Shown: piece after piece, positions 25,784-40,500 of the stretch
Layout: each line of letters begins with the position of its first letter
How positions within the stretch are numbered: position 1 is the stretch's first letter
NCBI GenBank assembly: GCA_963680875.1
Contig: OY804579.1
Coordinates: 29,497,804-29,561,803 of the forward strand
From: Bathymodiolus brooksi
Lineage: Eukaryota > Mollusca > Bivalvia > Mytilida > Modiolidae
Length of the DNA: 64,000 nt
Direction: 5' to 3'
Made by a program: the position numbers and the translations under genes
Notes under the pieces: model-generated
The model's database searches: none
What the model was told of the DNA's origin: nothing
The model's input: only the letters and a program-made list of their open reading frames with translations

Positions 25784-27622
25784 AGTGGCAGGAAACTATT
25801 AACCAGTAAACAGTAGAATCTATATACAGGTTTATTCTTTGTTTAGATGAACCATGGCAGGAAACTATTAACCAGTAAACAGTAGAATCTACATACAGGT
25901 TAGTTCTTTGCTTAGATGAACCAGTGGCAGGAAACTATTAACCAGTAAACAGTAGAATCTATATACAGGTTAGTTCTTTGTTTAGATGAACCAGTGGCAG
26001 GAAACTATTAACCAGTAAACAGTAGAATATATATACAGGTTAGTTCTTTGCTTAGGTGAACCAGTGGCAGGAAACTATTAACCAGTAAACAGTAGAATCT
26101 ATATACAGGTTAGTTCTTTGCTTAGATGAACCAGTGGCAGGAAACTACTAACCAGTAAACAGTAGAATCTATATACAGGTTAGTTCTTTGTTTAGATGAA
26201 CCAGTGGCAGGAAACTATTAACCAGTAAACAGTAGAATCTATATACAGGTTAGTTCTTTGTTTAGATGAACCAGTGGCAGGAAACTATTAACCAGTAAAC
26301 AGTAGAATCTATATACAGGTTAGTTCTTTGTTTAGATGAACCAGTGGCAGGAAACTATTAACCAGTAAACAGTAGAATCTATATACAGGTTAGTTCTTTG
26401 TTTAGATGAACCAGTGGCAGGAAACTATTAACCAGTAAACAGTAGAATCTATATACAGGTTAGTTCTTTGTTTAGATGAACCAGTGGCAGGAAACTATTA
26501 ACCAGTAAACAGTAGAATATATATACAGGTTAGTTCTTTGTTTAGATGAACCAGTGGCAGGAAACAATTAACCAGTAAACAGTAGAATATATATACAGGT
26601 TAGTTCTTTGCTTAGATGAACCAGTGGCAGGAAACTATTAACCAGTAAACAGTAGAATATATATACAGGTTAGTTCTTTGTTTAGATGAACCAGTGGCAG
26701 GAAACTATTAACCAGTAGAATCTATATACAGGTTAGTTCTTTGTTTAGATGAACCAGTGGCAGGAAACTATTAACCAGTAAAGAGTAGAATATATATACA
26801 GGTTAGTTCTTTGTTTAGATGAGCCAGTGGCAGGAAACTATTAACCAGTAAACAGTAGAATCTATTTACAGGTTAGTTCTTTGTTTAGATGAACCAGTGG
26901 CAGGAAACTATTAACCAGTAAACAGTAGAATATATATACAGGTTAGTTCTTTGTTTAGATGAACCAGTGGCAGGAAACTATTAACCAGTAAACAGTAGAA
27001 TCTATATACAGGTTAGTTCTTTGTTTAGATGAACCAGTGGCAGGAAACTATTAACCAGTAAACAGTAGAATATATATACAGGTTAGTTCTTTGTTTAGAT
27101 GAACCAGTGGCAGGAAACTATTAACCAGTAAACAGTAGAATATATATACAGGTTAGTTCTTTGTTTAGATGAACCAGTGGCAGGAAACTATTAACCAGTA
27201 AACAGTAGAATATATATACAGGTTAGTTCTTTGTTTAGATGAGCCAGTGGCAGGAAACTATTAACCAGTAAACAGTAGAATCTATATACAGGTTAGTTCT
27301 TTGTTTAGATGAACCAGTGGCAGGAAACTATTAACCAGTAAACAGTAGAATCTATATACAGGTTAGTTCTTTGTTTAGATGAACCAGTGGCAGGAAACTA
27401 TTAACCAGTAAACAGTAGAATCTATATACAGGTTAGTTCTTTGCTTAGATGAACCAGTGGCAGGAAACTATTAACCAGTAAACAGTAGAATATATATACA
27501 GGTTAGTTCTTTGCTTAGATGAACCAGTGGCAGGAAACTATTAACCAGTAAACAGTAGAATATATATACAGGTTAGTTCTTTGTTTAGACAGTGGCAGGA
27601 AACTATTATCCAATAAACAGTA

Positions 27623-27758
27623 TACACCTATTTTATCGTCTGGTAAACAAATAATCGTATCTCTCGGGCATGTAGGTGCGTGTACGTTAAAACACGAAAG
27701 ACCGAACCATAAAAGCGCGGGAAAACGTATGCTGTTTCAACTGAACTATTTCCCAAGG
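27623..27758. repeat. 136-bp foreign segment in satellite B, copy 4
   Basis: Starts 2177 bp after copy 3. It reads taggtgcgtg, intermediate between copy 1 (taggtgcatg) and copies 2 and 3 (tagttgcgtg). It is the last copy in the window; none occurs in the remaining 36 kb of satellite B. Confidence 0.9.
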
Positions 27759-28199
27759 GAAACTATTAACCAGTAAACAGTAGAATCTATATATAGGTTA
27801 GTTCTTTGTTTAGATGAACCAGTGGCAGGAAACTATTAATCAGTAAACAGTAGAATATATATACAGGTTAGTTCTTTGTTTAGATGAACCAGTGGCAGGA
27901 AACTATTAACCAGTAAACAGTATAATCTATATACAGGTTAGTTCTTTGTTTAGATGAACCAGTGGCAGGAAACTATTAACCAGTAAACAGTAGAATCTAT
28001 ATACAGGTTTATTCTTTGCTTAGATGAACCAGTGGCAGGAAACTATTAACCAGTAAACATTAGAATCTACATACAGGTTAGTTCTTTGCTTAGATGAACC
28101 AGTGGCAGGAAACTATTAACCAGTAAACAGTAGAATCTATATACAGGTTAGTTCTTTGTTTAGATGAACCAGTGGCAGGAAGGAAACTATTAACCAGTA

Positions 28200-31100
28200 A
28201 ACAGTAGAATATATATACAGGTTAATTTTTTGTTTAGATGAACCAGTGGCAGGAAACTATTAACCAGTAAACAGTAGAATCTATATACAGGTTAGTTCTT
28301 TGTTTAGATGAACCAGTGGCAGGAAACCATTAACCAGTAAACAGTAGAATCTATATACAGGTTAGTTCTTTGCTTAGATGAACCAGTGGCAGGAAACTAT
28401 TAACCAGTAAACAGTAGAATATATATACAGGTTACTTCTTTGTTTAGACAGTGGCAGGAAACTATTAACCAGTAAACAGTAGAATATATATACAGGCTAG
28501 TTCTTTGTTTAGACAGTGGCAGGAAACCATTAACCAGTAAACAGTAGAATATATATACAGGTTAGTTCTTTGTTTAGATGAACCAGTGGCAGGAAACTAT
28601 TAACCAGTAAACAGTAGAATATATATACAGGTTAGTTCTTTGTTTAGATGAACCAGTGGCAGGAAACTATTAACCAGTAAACAGTAGAATATATATACAG
28701 GTTAGTTCTTTGTTTAGATGAACCAGTGGCAGGAAACAATTAACCAGTAAACAGTAGAATATATATACAGGTTAGTTCTTTGTTTAGATGAACCAGTGGC
28801 AGGAAACTATTAACCATTAGAATATATATACAGGTTAGTTCTTTGTTTAGACAGTGGCAGGAAACTATTAACCTGTAAACAGTAGAATATATATACAGGT
28901 TAGTTCTTTGTTTAGATGAACCAGTGGCAGGAAACTATTAACCAGTAAACAATAGAATATATATACAGGTTAGATCTTTGTTTAGATGAACCAGTGGCAG
29001 GAAACTATTAACCAGTAAACAGTAGAATATATATACAGGTTAGTTCTTTGTTTAGATGAACCAGTGGCAGGAAACTATTAACCAGTAAACAGTAGAATAT
29101 ATATACAGGTTAGTTCTTTGCTTAGATGAACCAGTGGCAGGAAACTATTAACCAGTAAACAGTAGAATCTATATACAGATTAGTTCTTTGTTTAGATGAA
29201 CCAGTGGCAGGAAACTATTAACCAGTAAACAGTAGAATATATATACAGGTTAGTTCTTTGTTTAGATGAACCAGTGGCAGGAAACTATTAACCAGTAAAC
29301 AGTAGAATATATATACAGGTTAGTTCTTTGTTTAGATGAACCAGTGGCAGGAAACTATTAACCAGTAAACAGTAGAATATATATACAGGTTAGTTCTTTG
29401 CTTAGATGAACCAGTGGCAGGAAACTATTAACCAGTAAACAGTAGAATCTATATACAGGTTAGTTCTTTGTTTAGATGAACCAGAGGCAGGAAACTATTA
29501 ACCAGTAAACAGTAGAATATATATACAGGCTAGTTCTTTGTTTAGACAGTGGCAGGAAACCATTAACCAGTAAACAGTAGAATATATATACAGGTTAGTT
29601 CTTTGTTTAGATGAACCAGTGGCAGGAAACTATTAACCAGTAAACAGTAGAATATATATACAGGTTAGTTCTTTGTTTAGATGAACCAGTGGCAGGAAAC
29701 TATTAACCAGTAAACAGTAGAACATATATACAGGTTAGTTCTTTGTTTAGACAGTGGCAGGAAACAATTAACCAGTAAACAGTAGAATATATATACAGGT
29801 TAGTTCTTTGTTTAGACAGTGGCAGAAATTAACTATTAACCAGTAAACAGTAGAATATATATACAGGTTAGTTCTTTGTTTAGACAGTGGCAGGAAACTA
29901 TTAACCAGTAAACAGTAGAATATATATACAGGCTAGTTCTTTGTTTAGACAGTGGCAGGAAACTATTAACCAGTAAACAGTAGAATATATATACAGGTTA
30001 GTTCTTTGCTTAGATGAACCAGTGGCAGGAAACTATTAACCAGTAAACAGTAGAATCTATATACAGGTTAGTTCTTTGTTTAGATGAACCAGTGGCAGGA
30101 AACTATTAACCAGTAAACAGTAGAATATATATACAGGTTAGTTCTTTGTTTAGATGAACCAGTGGCAGGAAACAATTAACCAGTAAACAGTAGAATATAT
30201 ATACAGGTTACTTCTTTGTTTAGATGAACCAGTGGCAGGAAACTATTAACCAGTAAACAGTAGAATATATATACAGGTTAGTTCTTTGCTTAGACAGTGG
30301 CAGGAAACTATTAACCAGTAAACAGTAGAATATATATACAGGTTAGTTCTTTGTTTAGATGAACCAGTGGCAGGAAACTATTAACCAGTAAACAGTAGAA
30401 TATATATAGAGGTTAGTTCTTTGTTTAGATGAACCAGTGGCAGGAAACTATTAACCAGTAAACAGTAGAATATATATACAGGTTAGTTCTTTGTTTAGAT
30501 GAACCAGTGGCAGGAAACTATTAACCAGTAAACAGTAGAATATATATACAGGTTAGTTCTTTGCTTAGATGAACCAGTGGCAGGAAACTATTAACCAGTA
30601 AACAGTAGAATCTATATACAGGTTAGTTCTTTGTTTAGATGAACCAGAGGCAGGAAACTATTAACCAGTAAACAGTAGAATCTATATACAGGTTAGTTCT
30701 TTGCTTAGATGAACCAATGGTAGGAAACTATTATCCAGTAAACAGTAGAATATATATACAGGTTAGTTCTTCGCTTAGATGAACCAGTGGCAGGAAACTA
30801 TTAACCAGTAAACAGTAGAATCTATATGCAGGTTAGTTCTTTGCTTAGATGAACCAGTGGCAGGAAACTATTAACCAGTAAACAGTAGAATATATATACA
30901 GGTTAGTTCTTTGTTTAGACAGTGGCAGAAAACTATTAACCAGTAAACAGTAGAATCTATATACAGGTTAGTTCTTTGTTTAGACAGTGGCAGGAAACCA
31001 TTAACCAGTAAACAGTAGAATATATATACAGGTTAGTTCTTTGTTTAGACAGTGGCAGGAAACTATTAACCAGTAAACAGTAGAATATATATACAGGTTA

Positions 31101-34100
31101 GTTCTTTGTTTAGATGAACCAGTGGCAGGAAACTATTAACCAGTAAACAGTAGAATATATATACAGGTTAGTTCTTTGTTTAGATGAACCAGTGGCAGGA
31201 AACTATTAACCAGTAAACAGTAGAATCTATATACAGGTTAGTTCTTTGTTTAGATGAACCAGTGGCAGGAAACTATTAACCAGTAAACAGTAGAATATAT
31301 ATACAGGTTAGTTCTTTGTTTAGATGAACAAGTGACAGGAAACAATTAACCAGTAAACAGTAGAATATATATACAGGTTACTTCTTTGTTTAGATGAACC
31401 AGTGGCAGGAAACTATTAACCAGTAAACAGTAGAATATATATACAGGTTAGTTCTTTGTTTAGACAGTGGCAGGAAACTATTAACCAGTAAACAGTAGAA
31501 TATATATACAGGTTAGTTCTTTGTTTAGGTGAACCAGTGGCAGGAAACTATTAACCAGTAAACAGTAGAATATATATACAGGTTAGTTCTTTGTTTAGAT
31601 GAACCAGTGGCAGGAAACTATTAACCAGTAAACAGTAGAATATATATACAGGTTAGTTCTTTGTTTAGATGAACCAGTGGCAGGAAACTATTAACCAGTA
31701 AACAGTAGAATATATATACAGGTTAGTTCTTTGCTTAGATGAACCAGTGGCAGGAAACTATTAACCAGTAAACAGTAGAATCTATATACAGGTTAGTTCT
31801 TTGTTTAGATGAACCAGAGGCAGGAAACTATTAACCAGTAAACAGTAGAATCTATATACAGGTTAGTTCTTTGCTTAGATGAACCAATGGTAGGAAACTA
31901 TTATCCAGTAAACAGTAGAATATATATACAGGTTAGTTCTTCGCTTAGATGAACCAGTGGCAGGAAACTATTAACCAGTAAACAGTAGAATCTATATGCA
32001 GGTTAGTTCTTTGCTTAGATGAACCAGTGGCAGGAAACTATTAACCAGTAAACAGTAGAATATATATACAGGTTAGTTCTTTGTTTAGACAGTGGCAGAA
32101 AACTATTAACCAGTAAACAGTAGAATCTATATACAGGTTAGTTCTTTGTTTAGACAGTGGCAGGAAACCATTAACCAGTAAACAGTAGAATATATATACA
32201 GGTTAGTTCTTTGTTTAGACAGTGGCAGGAAACTATTAACCAGTAAACAGTAGAATATATATACAGGTTAGTTCTTTGTTTAGATGAACCAGTGGCAGGA
32301 AACTATTAACCAGTAAACAGTAGAATATATATACAGGTTAGTTCTTTGTTTAGATGAACCAGTGGCAGGAAACTATTAACCAGTAAACAGTAGAATATAT
32401 ATACAGGTTAGTTCTTTGTTTAGATGAACCAGTGGCAGGAAACTATTAACCAGTAAACAGTAGAATCTATATACAGGTTAGTTCTTTGTTTAGATGAACC
32501 AGAGGCAGGAAACTATTAACCAGTAAACAGTAGAATCTATATACAGGTTAGTTCTTTGCTTAGATGAACCAATGGTAGGAAACTATTATCCAGTAAACAG
32601 TAGAATATATATACAGGTTAGTTCTTCGCTTAGATGAACCAGTGGCAGGAAACTATTAACCAGTAAACAGTAGAATCTATATGCAGGTTAGTTCTTTGCT
32701 TAGATGAACCAGTGGCAGGAAACTATTAACCAGTAAACAGTAGAATATATATACAGGTTAGTTCTTTGTTTAGACAGTGGCAGAAAACTATTAACCAGTA
32801 AACAGTAGAATCTATATACAGGTTAGTTCTTTGTTTAGACAGTGGCAGGAAACCATTAACCAGTAAACAGTAGAATATATATACAGGTTAGTTCTTTGTT
32901 TAGACAGTGGCAGGAAACTATTAACCAGTAAACAGTAGAATATATATACAGGTTAGTTCTTTGTTTAGATGAACCAGTGGCAGGAAACTATTAACCAGTA
33001 AACAGTAGAATATATATACAGGTTAGTTCTTTGTTTAGATGAACCAGTGGCAGGAAACTATTAACCAGTAAACAGTAGAATCTATATACAGGTTAGTTCT
33101 TTGTTTAGATGAACCAGTGGCAGGAAACTATTAACCAGTAAACAGTAGAATATATATACAGGTTAGTTCTTTGTTTAGATGAACAAGTGGCAGGAAACAA
33201 TTAACCAGTAAACAGTAGAATATATATACAGGTTACTTCTTTGTTTAGATGAACCAGTGGCAGGAAACTATTAACCAGTAAACAGTAGAATATATATACA
33301 GGTTAGTTCTTTGTTTAGACAGTGGCAGGAAACTATTAACCAGTAAACAGTAGAATATATATACAGGTTAGTTCTTTGTTTAGATGAACCAGTGGCAGGA
33401 AACTATTAACCAGTAAACAGTAGAATATATATACAGGTTAGTTCTTTGTTTAGATGAACCAGTGGCAGGAAACTATTAACCAGTAAACAGTAGAATATAT
33501 ATACAGGTTAGTTCTTTGTTTAGATGAACCAGTGGCAGGAAACTATTAACCAGTAAACAGTAGAATATATATACAGGTTAGTTCTTTGCTTAGATGAACC
33601 AGTGGCAGGAAACTATTAACCAGTAAACAGTAGAATCTATATACAGGTTAGTTCTTTGTTTAGATGAACCAGAGGCAGGAAACTATTAACCAGTAAACAG
33701 TAGAATCTATATACAGGTTAGTTCTTTGCTTAGATGAACCAATGGTAGGAAACTATTATCCAGTAAACAGTAGAATATATATACAGGTTAGTTCTTCGCT
33801 TAGATGAACCAGTGGCAGGAAACTATTAACCAGTAAACAGTAGAATCTATATGCAGGTTAGTTCTTTGCTTAGATGAACCAGTGGCAGGAAACTATTAAC
33901 CAGTAAACAGTAGAATATATATACAGGTTAGTTCTTTGTTTAGACAGTGGCAGAAAACTATTAACCAGTAAACAGTAGAATCTATATACAGGTTAGTTCT
34001 TTGTTTAGACAGTGGCAGGAAACCATTAACCAGTAAACAGTAGAATATATATACAGGTTAGTTCTTTGTTTAGACAGTGGCAGGAAACTATTAACCAGTA

Positions 34101-34960
34101 AACAGTAGAATATATATACAAGTTAGTTCTTTGTTTAGATGAACCAGTGGCAGGAAACTATTAACCAGTAAACAGTAGAATATATATACAGGTTAGTTCT
34201 TTGTTTAGATGAACCAGTGGCAGGAAACTATTAACCAGTAAACAGTAGAATATATATACAGGTTAGTTCTTTGTTTAGATGAACCAGTGGCAGGAAACTA
34301 TTAACCAGTAAACAGTAGAATATATATACAGGTTAGTTCTTTGTTTAGACGAACCAGTGGCAGGAAACTATTAACCAGTAAACAGTAGAATATATATACA
34401 GGTTAGTTCTTTGTTTAGATTAACCAGTGGCAGGAAACTATTAACCAGTAAACAGTAGAATATATATACAGGTTAGTTCTTTGCTTAGGTGAACCAGTGG
34501 CAGGAAACTATTAACCAGTAAACAGTAGAATCTATATACAGGTTAGTTCTTTGCTTAGATGAACCAGTGGCAGGAAACTATTAACCAGTAAACAGTAGAA
34601 TCTATATACAGGTTAGTTCTTTGTTTAGATGAACCAGTGGCAGGAAACTATTAACCAGTAAACAGTAGAATCTATATACAGGTTAGTTCTTTGTTTAGAT
34701 GAACCAGTGGCAGGAAACTATTAACCAGTAAACAGTAGAATCTATATACAGGTTAGTTCTTTGTTTAGATGAACCAGTGGCAGAAATTTATTAACCAGTA
34801 AACAGTAGAATCTATATACAGGTTAGTTCTTTGTTTAGATGAACCAGTGGCAGGAAACTATTAACCAGTAAACAGTAGAATCTATATACAGGTTAGTTCT
34901 TTGTTTAGATGAACCAGTGGCAGGAAACTATTAACCATTAGAATATATATACAGGTTAGT
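28200..34960 (+). repeat. Satellite B higher-order family II, periods about 1170 and 695 bp
   Basis: A marker pair of monomers, gaaccaatggtaggaaact followed by gttcttcgcttag, occurs starting at 30711, 31881, 32576 and 33736. Spacings are 1170, 695 and 1160 bp, so the short interval lacks about seven monomers. The following monomers (ctatatgcagg, then gtggcagaaaactatt after the 65-bp junction) repeat in the same order each time. The zone 28200-30700 has the same monomer types with many 65-bp units but no clear period. Confidence 0.8.
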
Positions 34961-37900
34961 TCTTTGTTTAGATGAACCAGTGGCAGGAAACTATTAACCA
35001 GTAAACAGTAGAATCTATATACAGGTTAGTTCTTTGTTTAGATGAACCAGTGGCAGGAAACTATTAACCAGTAAACAGTAGAATATATATACAGGTTACT
35101 TCTTTGTTTAGATGAACCAGTGGCAGGAAAATATTAACCAGTAAACAGTAGAATATATATACAGGTTAGTTCTTTGCTTAGATGAACCAGTGGCAGGAAA
35201 CTATTAACCATTAGAATATATATACAGGTTAGTTCTTTGTTTAGATGAACCAGTGGCAGGAAACTATTAACCAGTAAACAGTAGAATCTATATACAGGTT
35301 AGTTCTTTGTTTAGATGAACCAGTGGCAGGAAACTATTAACCAGTAAGCAGTAAAATATATATACAGGTTAGTTCTTTGTTTAGATGAACCAGTGGCAGG
35401 AAACTATTAACCAGTAGAATCTATATACAGGTTAGTTCTTTGTTTAGATGAACCAGTGGCAGGAAACTATTAACCAGTAAACAGTAGAATATATATACAG
35501 GTTAGTTATTTGCTTAGATGAACCAGTGGCAGGAAACTATTAACCAGTAAACAGTAGAATCTATATACAGGTTAGTTCTTTGTTTAGATGAACCAGTGGC
35601 AGGAAACTATTAACCAGTAAACAGTAGAATATATATACAGGTTAGTTCTTTGTTTAGATGAACCAGTGGCAGGAAACTATTAACCAGTAAACAGTAGAAT
35701 ATATATACAGGTTAGTTCTTTGCTTAGATGAACCAGTGGCAGGAAACTATTAACCAGTAAACAGTAGAATATATATACAGGTTAGTTCTTTGTTTAGATG
35801 AACCAGTGGCAGGAAACTATTAACCAGTAAGCAGTAGAATATATATACAGGTTAGTTCTTTGTTTAGATGAACCAGTGGCAGGAAACTATTAACCAGTAG
35901 AATCTATATACAGGTTAGTTCTTTATTTAGATGAACCAGTGGCAGGAAACTATTAACCAGTAAACAGTAGAATCTATATACAGGTTAGTTCTTTGCTTAG
36001 ATGAACCAGTGGCAGGAAACTATTAACCAGTAAACAGTAGAATATATATACAGGTTAGTTCTTTGCTTAGATGAACCAGTGGCAGGAAACTATTAACCAG
36101 TAAACAGTAGAATATATATACAGGCTAGTTCTTTGTTTAGACAGTGGCAGGAAACCATTAACCAGTAAACAGTAGAATATATATACAGGTTAGTTCTTTG
36201 TTTAGATGAGCCAGTGGCAGGAAACTATTAACCAGTAAACAGTAGAATCTACATACAGGTTAGTTCTTTGTTTAGATGAACCAGTGGCAGGAAACTATTA
36301 ACCAGTAAACAGTAGAATATATATACAGGTTAGTTCTTTGTTTAGATGAACCAGTGGCAGGAAACTATTAACCAGTAAACAGTAGAATCTATATACAGGT
36401 TAGTTCTTTGTTTAGATGAACCAGTGGCAGGAAACTATTAACCAGTAAACAGTAGAATATATATACAGGTTAGTTCTTTGTTTAGATGAACCAGTGGCAG
36501 GAAACTATTAACCAGTAAACAGTAGAATATATATACATGTTAGTTCTTTGTTTAGATTAACCAGTGGCAGGAAACTATTAACCAGTAAACAGTAGAATAT
36601 ATATACAGGTTAGTTCTTTGCTTAGATGAACCAGTCGCAGGAAACTATTAACCAGTAAACAGTAGAATCTATATACAGGTTAGTTCTTTGTTTAGATGAA
36701 CCAGTGGCAGGAAACTATTAACCAGTAAACAGTAGAATCTATATACAGGTTAGTTCTTTGATTAGATGAACCAGTGGCAGGAAACTATTAACCAGTAAAC
36801 AGTAGAATTTATATACAGGTTAGTTCTTTGTTTAGATGAACCAGTGGCAGGAAACTATTAACCAGTAAACAGTAGAATATATATACAGGTTAGTTCTTTG
36901 TTTAGATGAACCAGTGGCAGGAAACTATTAACCAGTAAACAGTAGAATATATATACAGGTTAGTTCTTTGTTTAGATGAACCAGTGGCAGGAAACTATTA
37001 ACCAGTAAGCAGTAGAATATATATACAGGTTAGTTCTTTGTTTAGATGAACCAGTGGCAGGAAACTATTAACCAGTAGAATCTATATACAGGTTAGTTCT
37101 TTGTTTAGATGAACCAGTGGCAGGAAACTATTAACCAGTAAACAGTAGAATATATATACAGGTTAGTTCTTTGCTTAGATGAACCAGTGGCAGTAAACTA
37201 TTAACCAGTAAACAGTAGAATCTATATACAGGTTAGTTCTTTGCTTAGATGAACCAGTGGCAGGAAACTATTAACCAGTAAACAGTAGAATATATATACA
37301 GGTTAGGTCTTTGTTTAGATGAACCAGTGGCAGGAAACTATTAACCAGTAAACAGTAGAATATATATACAGGTTAGATCTTTGCTTAGATGAACCAGTGG
37401 CAGGAAACTATTAACCAGTAAACAGTAGAATATATATACAGGTTAGTTCTTTGTTTAGATGAACCAGTGGCAGGAAACTATTAACCAGTAAGCAGTAGAA
37501 TATATATACAGGTTAGTTCTTTGTTTAGATGAACCAGTGGCAGGAAACTATTAACCAGTAGAATCTATATACAGGTTAGTTCTTTGTTTAGATGAACCAG
37601 TGGCAGGAAACTATTAACCAGTAAACAGTAGAATCTATATACAGGTTAGTTCTTTGCTTAGATGAACCAGTGGCAGGAAACTATTAACCAGTAAACAGTA
37701 GAATATATATACAGGCTAGTTCTTTGTTTAGACAGTGGCAGGAAACCATTAACCAGTAAACAGTAGAATATATATACAGGTTAGTTCTTTGTTTAGATGA
37801 GCCAGTGGCAGGAAACTATTAACCAGTAAACAGTAGAATCTATATACAGGTTAGTTCTTTGTTTAGATGAACCAGTGGCAGGAAACTAATAACCAGTAAA

Positions 37901-40500
37901 CAGTAAAATCTATATACAGGTTAGTTCTTTGTTTAGATGAACCAGTGGCAGGAAACTATTAACCAGTAAACAGTAGAATATATATACAGATTAGTTCTTT
38001 GTTTAGATGAACCAGTGGCAGGAAACTATTAACCAGTAAACAGTAGAATATATATACAGGTTAGTTCTTTGTTTAGATTAACCAGTGGCAGGAAACTATT
38101 AACCAGTAAACAGTAGAATATATATACAGGTTAGTTCTTTGCTTAGATGAACCAGTGGCAGGAAACTATTAACCAGTAAACAGTAGAATCTATATACAGG
38201 CTAGTTCTTTGTTTAGACAGTGGCAGGAAACCATTAACCAGTAAACAGTAGAATATATATACAGGTTAGTTCTTTGTTTAGATGAGCCAGTGGCAGGAAA
38301 CTATTAACCAGTAAACAGTAGAATCTATATACAGGTTAGTTCTTTGTTTAGATGAACCAGTGGCAGGAAACTATTAACCAGTAAACAGTAGAATCTATAT
38401 ACAGGTTAGTTCTTTGTTTAGATGAACCAGTGGCAGGAAACTATTAACCAGTAAACAGTAGAATATATATACAGGTTAGTTCTTTGTTTAGATGAACCAG
38501 TGGCAGGAAACTATTAACCAGTAAACAGTAGAATATATATACAGGTTAGTTCTTTGTTTAGATTAACCAGTGGCAGGAAACTATTAACCAGTAAACAGTA
38601 GAATATATATACAGGTTAGTTCTTTGCTTAGATGAACCAGTGGCAGGAAACTATTAACCAGTAAACAGTAGAATCTATATACAGGTTAGTTCTTTGTTTA
38701 GATGAACCAGTGGCAGGAAACTATTAACCAGTAAACAGTAGAATCTATATACAGGTTAGTTCTTTATTTAGATGAACCAGTGGCAGGAAACTATTAACCA
38801 GTAAACAGTAGAATCTATATACAGGTTAGTTCTTTCCTTAGATGAACCAGTGGCGGGAAACTATTAACCAGTAAACAGTAGAATATATATACAGGTTAGT
38901 TCTTTGCTTAGATGAACCAGTGGCAGGAAACTATTAACCAGTAAACAGTAGAATATATATACAGGCTAGTTCTTTGTTTAGACAGTGGCAGGAAACCATT
39001 AACCAGTAAACAGTAGAATATATATACAGGTTAGTTCTTTGTTTAGATGAACCAGTGGCAGGAAACTATTAACCAGTAAACAGTAGAATATATATACAGG
39101 TTAGTTCTTTGTTTAGATGAACCAGTGGCTGGAAACTATTAACCAGTAAACAGTAGAATATATATACAGGTTAGTTCTTTGTTTAGATGAACCAGTGGCA
39201 GGAAACAATTAACCAGTAAACAGTAGAATATATATACAGGTTAGTTCTTTGTTTAGATGAACCAGTGGCAGGAAACTATTAACCAGTAAACAGTAGAATA
39301 TATATACAGGTTAGTTCTTTGTTTAGACAGTGGCAGGAAACTATTAACCAGTAAACAGTAGAATATATATACAGGTTAGTTCTTTGTTTAGATGAACCAG
39401 TGGCAGGAAACTATTAACCAGTAAACAGTAGAATATATATACAGGTTAGTTCTTTGTTTAGATGAACCAGTGGCAGGAAACTATTAACCAGTAAACAGTA
39501 GAATATATATACAGGTTAGTTCTTTGTTTAGATGAACCAGTGGCAGGAAACTATTAACCAGAAAACAGTAGAATATATATACAGGTTAGTTCTTTGCTTA
39601 GATGAACCAGTGGCAGGAAACTATTAACCAGTAAACGGTAGAATCTATATACAGGTTATTTCTTTGTTTAGATGAACCAGTGGCAGGAAACTATTAACCA
39701 GTAAACAGTAGAATCTATATACAGGTTAGTTCTTTGTTTAGATGAACCAGTGGCAGGAAACTATTAACCAGTAAACAGTAGAATCTATATACAGGTTAGT
39801 TCTTTGCTTAGATGAACCAGTGGCAGGAAACTATTAACCAGTAAACAGTAGAATATATATACAGGTTAGTTCTTTGCTTAGATGAACCAGTGGCAGGAAA
39901 CTATTAACCAGTAAACAGTAGAATATATATACAGGCTAGTTCTTTGTTTAGACAGTGGCAGGAAACCATTAACCAGTAAACAGTAGAATATATATACAGG
40001 TTAGTTCTTTGCTTAGATGAACCAGTGGCAGGAAACTATTAACCAGTAAACAGTAGAATATATATACAGGTTAGTTCTTTGTTTAGATGAACCATTGGCA
40101 GGAAACTATTAACCAGTAAACAGTAGAATATATATACAGGTTATTTCTTTGTTTACACAGTGGCAGGAAACTATTAACCAGTAAACAGTAGAATATATAT
40201 ACAGGTTAGTTCTTTGTTTAGATGAACCAGTGGCAGGAAACTATTAACCAGTAAACAGTAGAATATATATACAGGTTAGTTCTTTGTTTAGATGAACCAG
40301 TGGCAGGAAACTATTAACCAGTAAACAGTAGAATATATATACAGGTTAGTTCTTTGTTTAGATGAACCAGTGGCAGGAAACTATTAACCAGTAAACAGTA
40401 GAAAATATATACAGGTTAGTTCTTTGTTTAGATGAACCAGTGGCAGGAAACTATTAACCAGTAAACAGTAGAATATATATACAGGTTAGTTCTTTGTTTA
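34960..40500 (+). repeat. Satellite B, mixed zone with 63-bp and gattaacc variants
   Basis: Satellite B monomers with several recurring variant groups: ttaaccattagaat shortened units (34933, 35208), gtaagcagtag units followed by 63-bp units (near 35340, 35830, 37010 and 37490), and gtttagattaaccagtgg (near 36550, 38075 and 38560). The last group, with caggctag and gatgagccag, forms a local repeat with units of about 0.5-1.5 kb. Boundaries are not resolved by eye. Confidence 0.65.

Larger units (their letters stand above)
18918..28200 (+). repeat. Satellite B higher-order family I (136-bp-segment-marked)
   Basis: Higher-order units delimited by the four 136-bp segments: intervals of 2463, 4065 and 2177 bp. 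Each segment is followed by the same ordered variants: ctatatatagg, then attaatcagtaaac, then aggtttatt (tttattctttg), then a gaatctacatacagg monomer. Length-variant 63-bp monomers at about 20536, 23418, 24601 and 26713 act as second markers, each followed by gtaaagagtag and gatgagccag variants. Confidence 0.8.

Noticed and set aside
18918..27758. CENP-B box in the 136-bp segments or satellite monomers
   Set aside because: I looked for TTCGNNNNANNCGGG on both strands. The closest minus-strand word, ttcggtctttcgtg, lacks the required A and CGGG positions.
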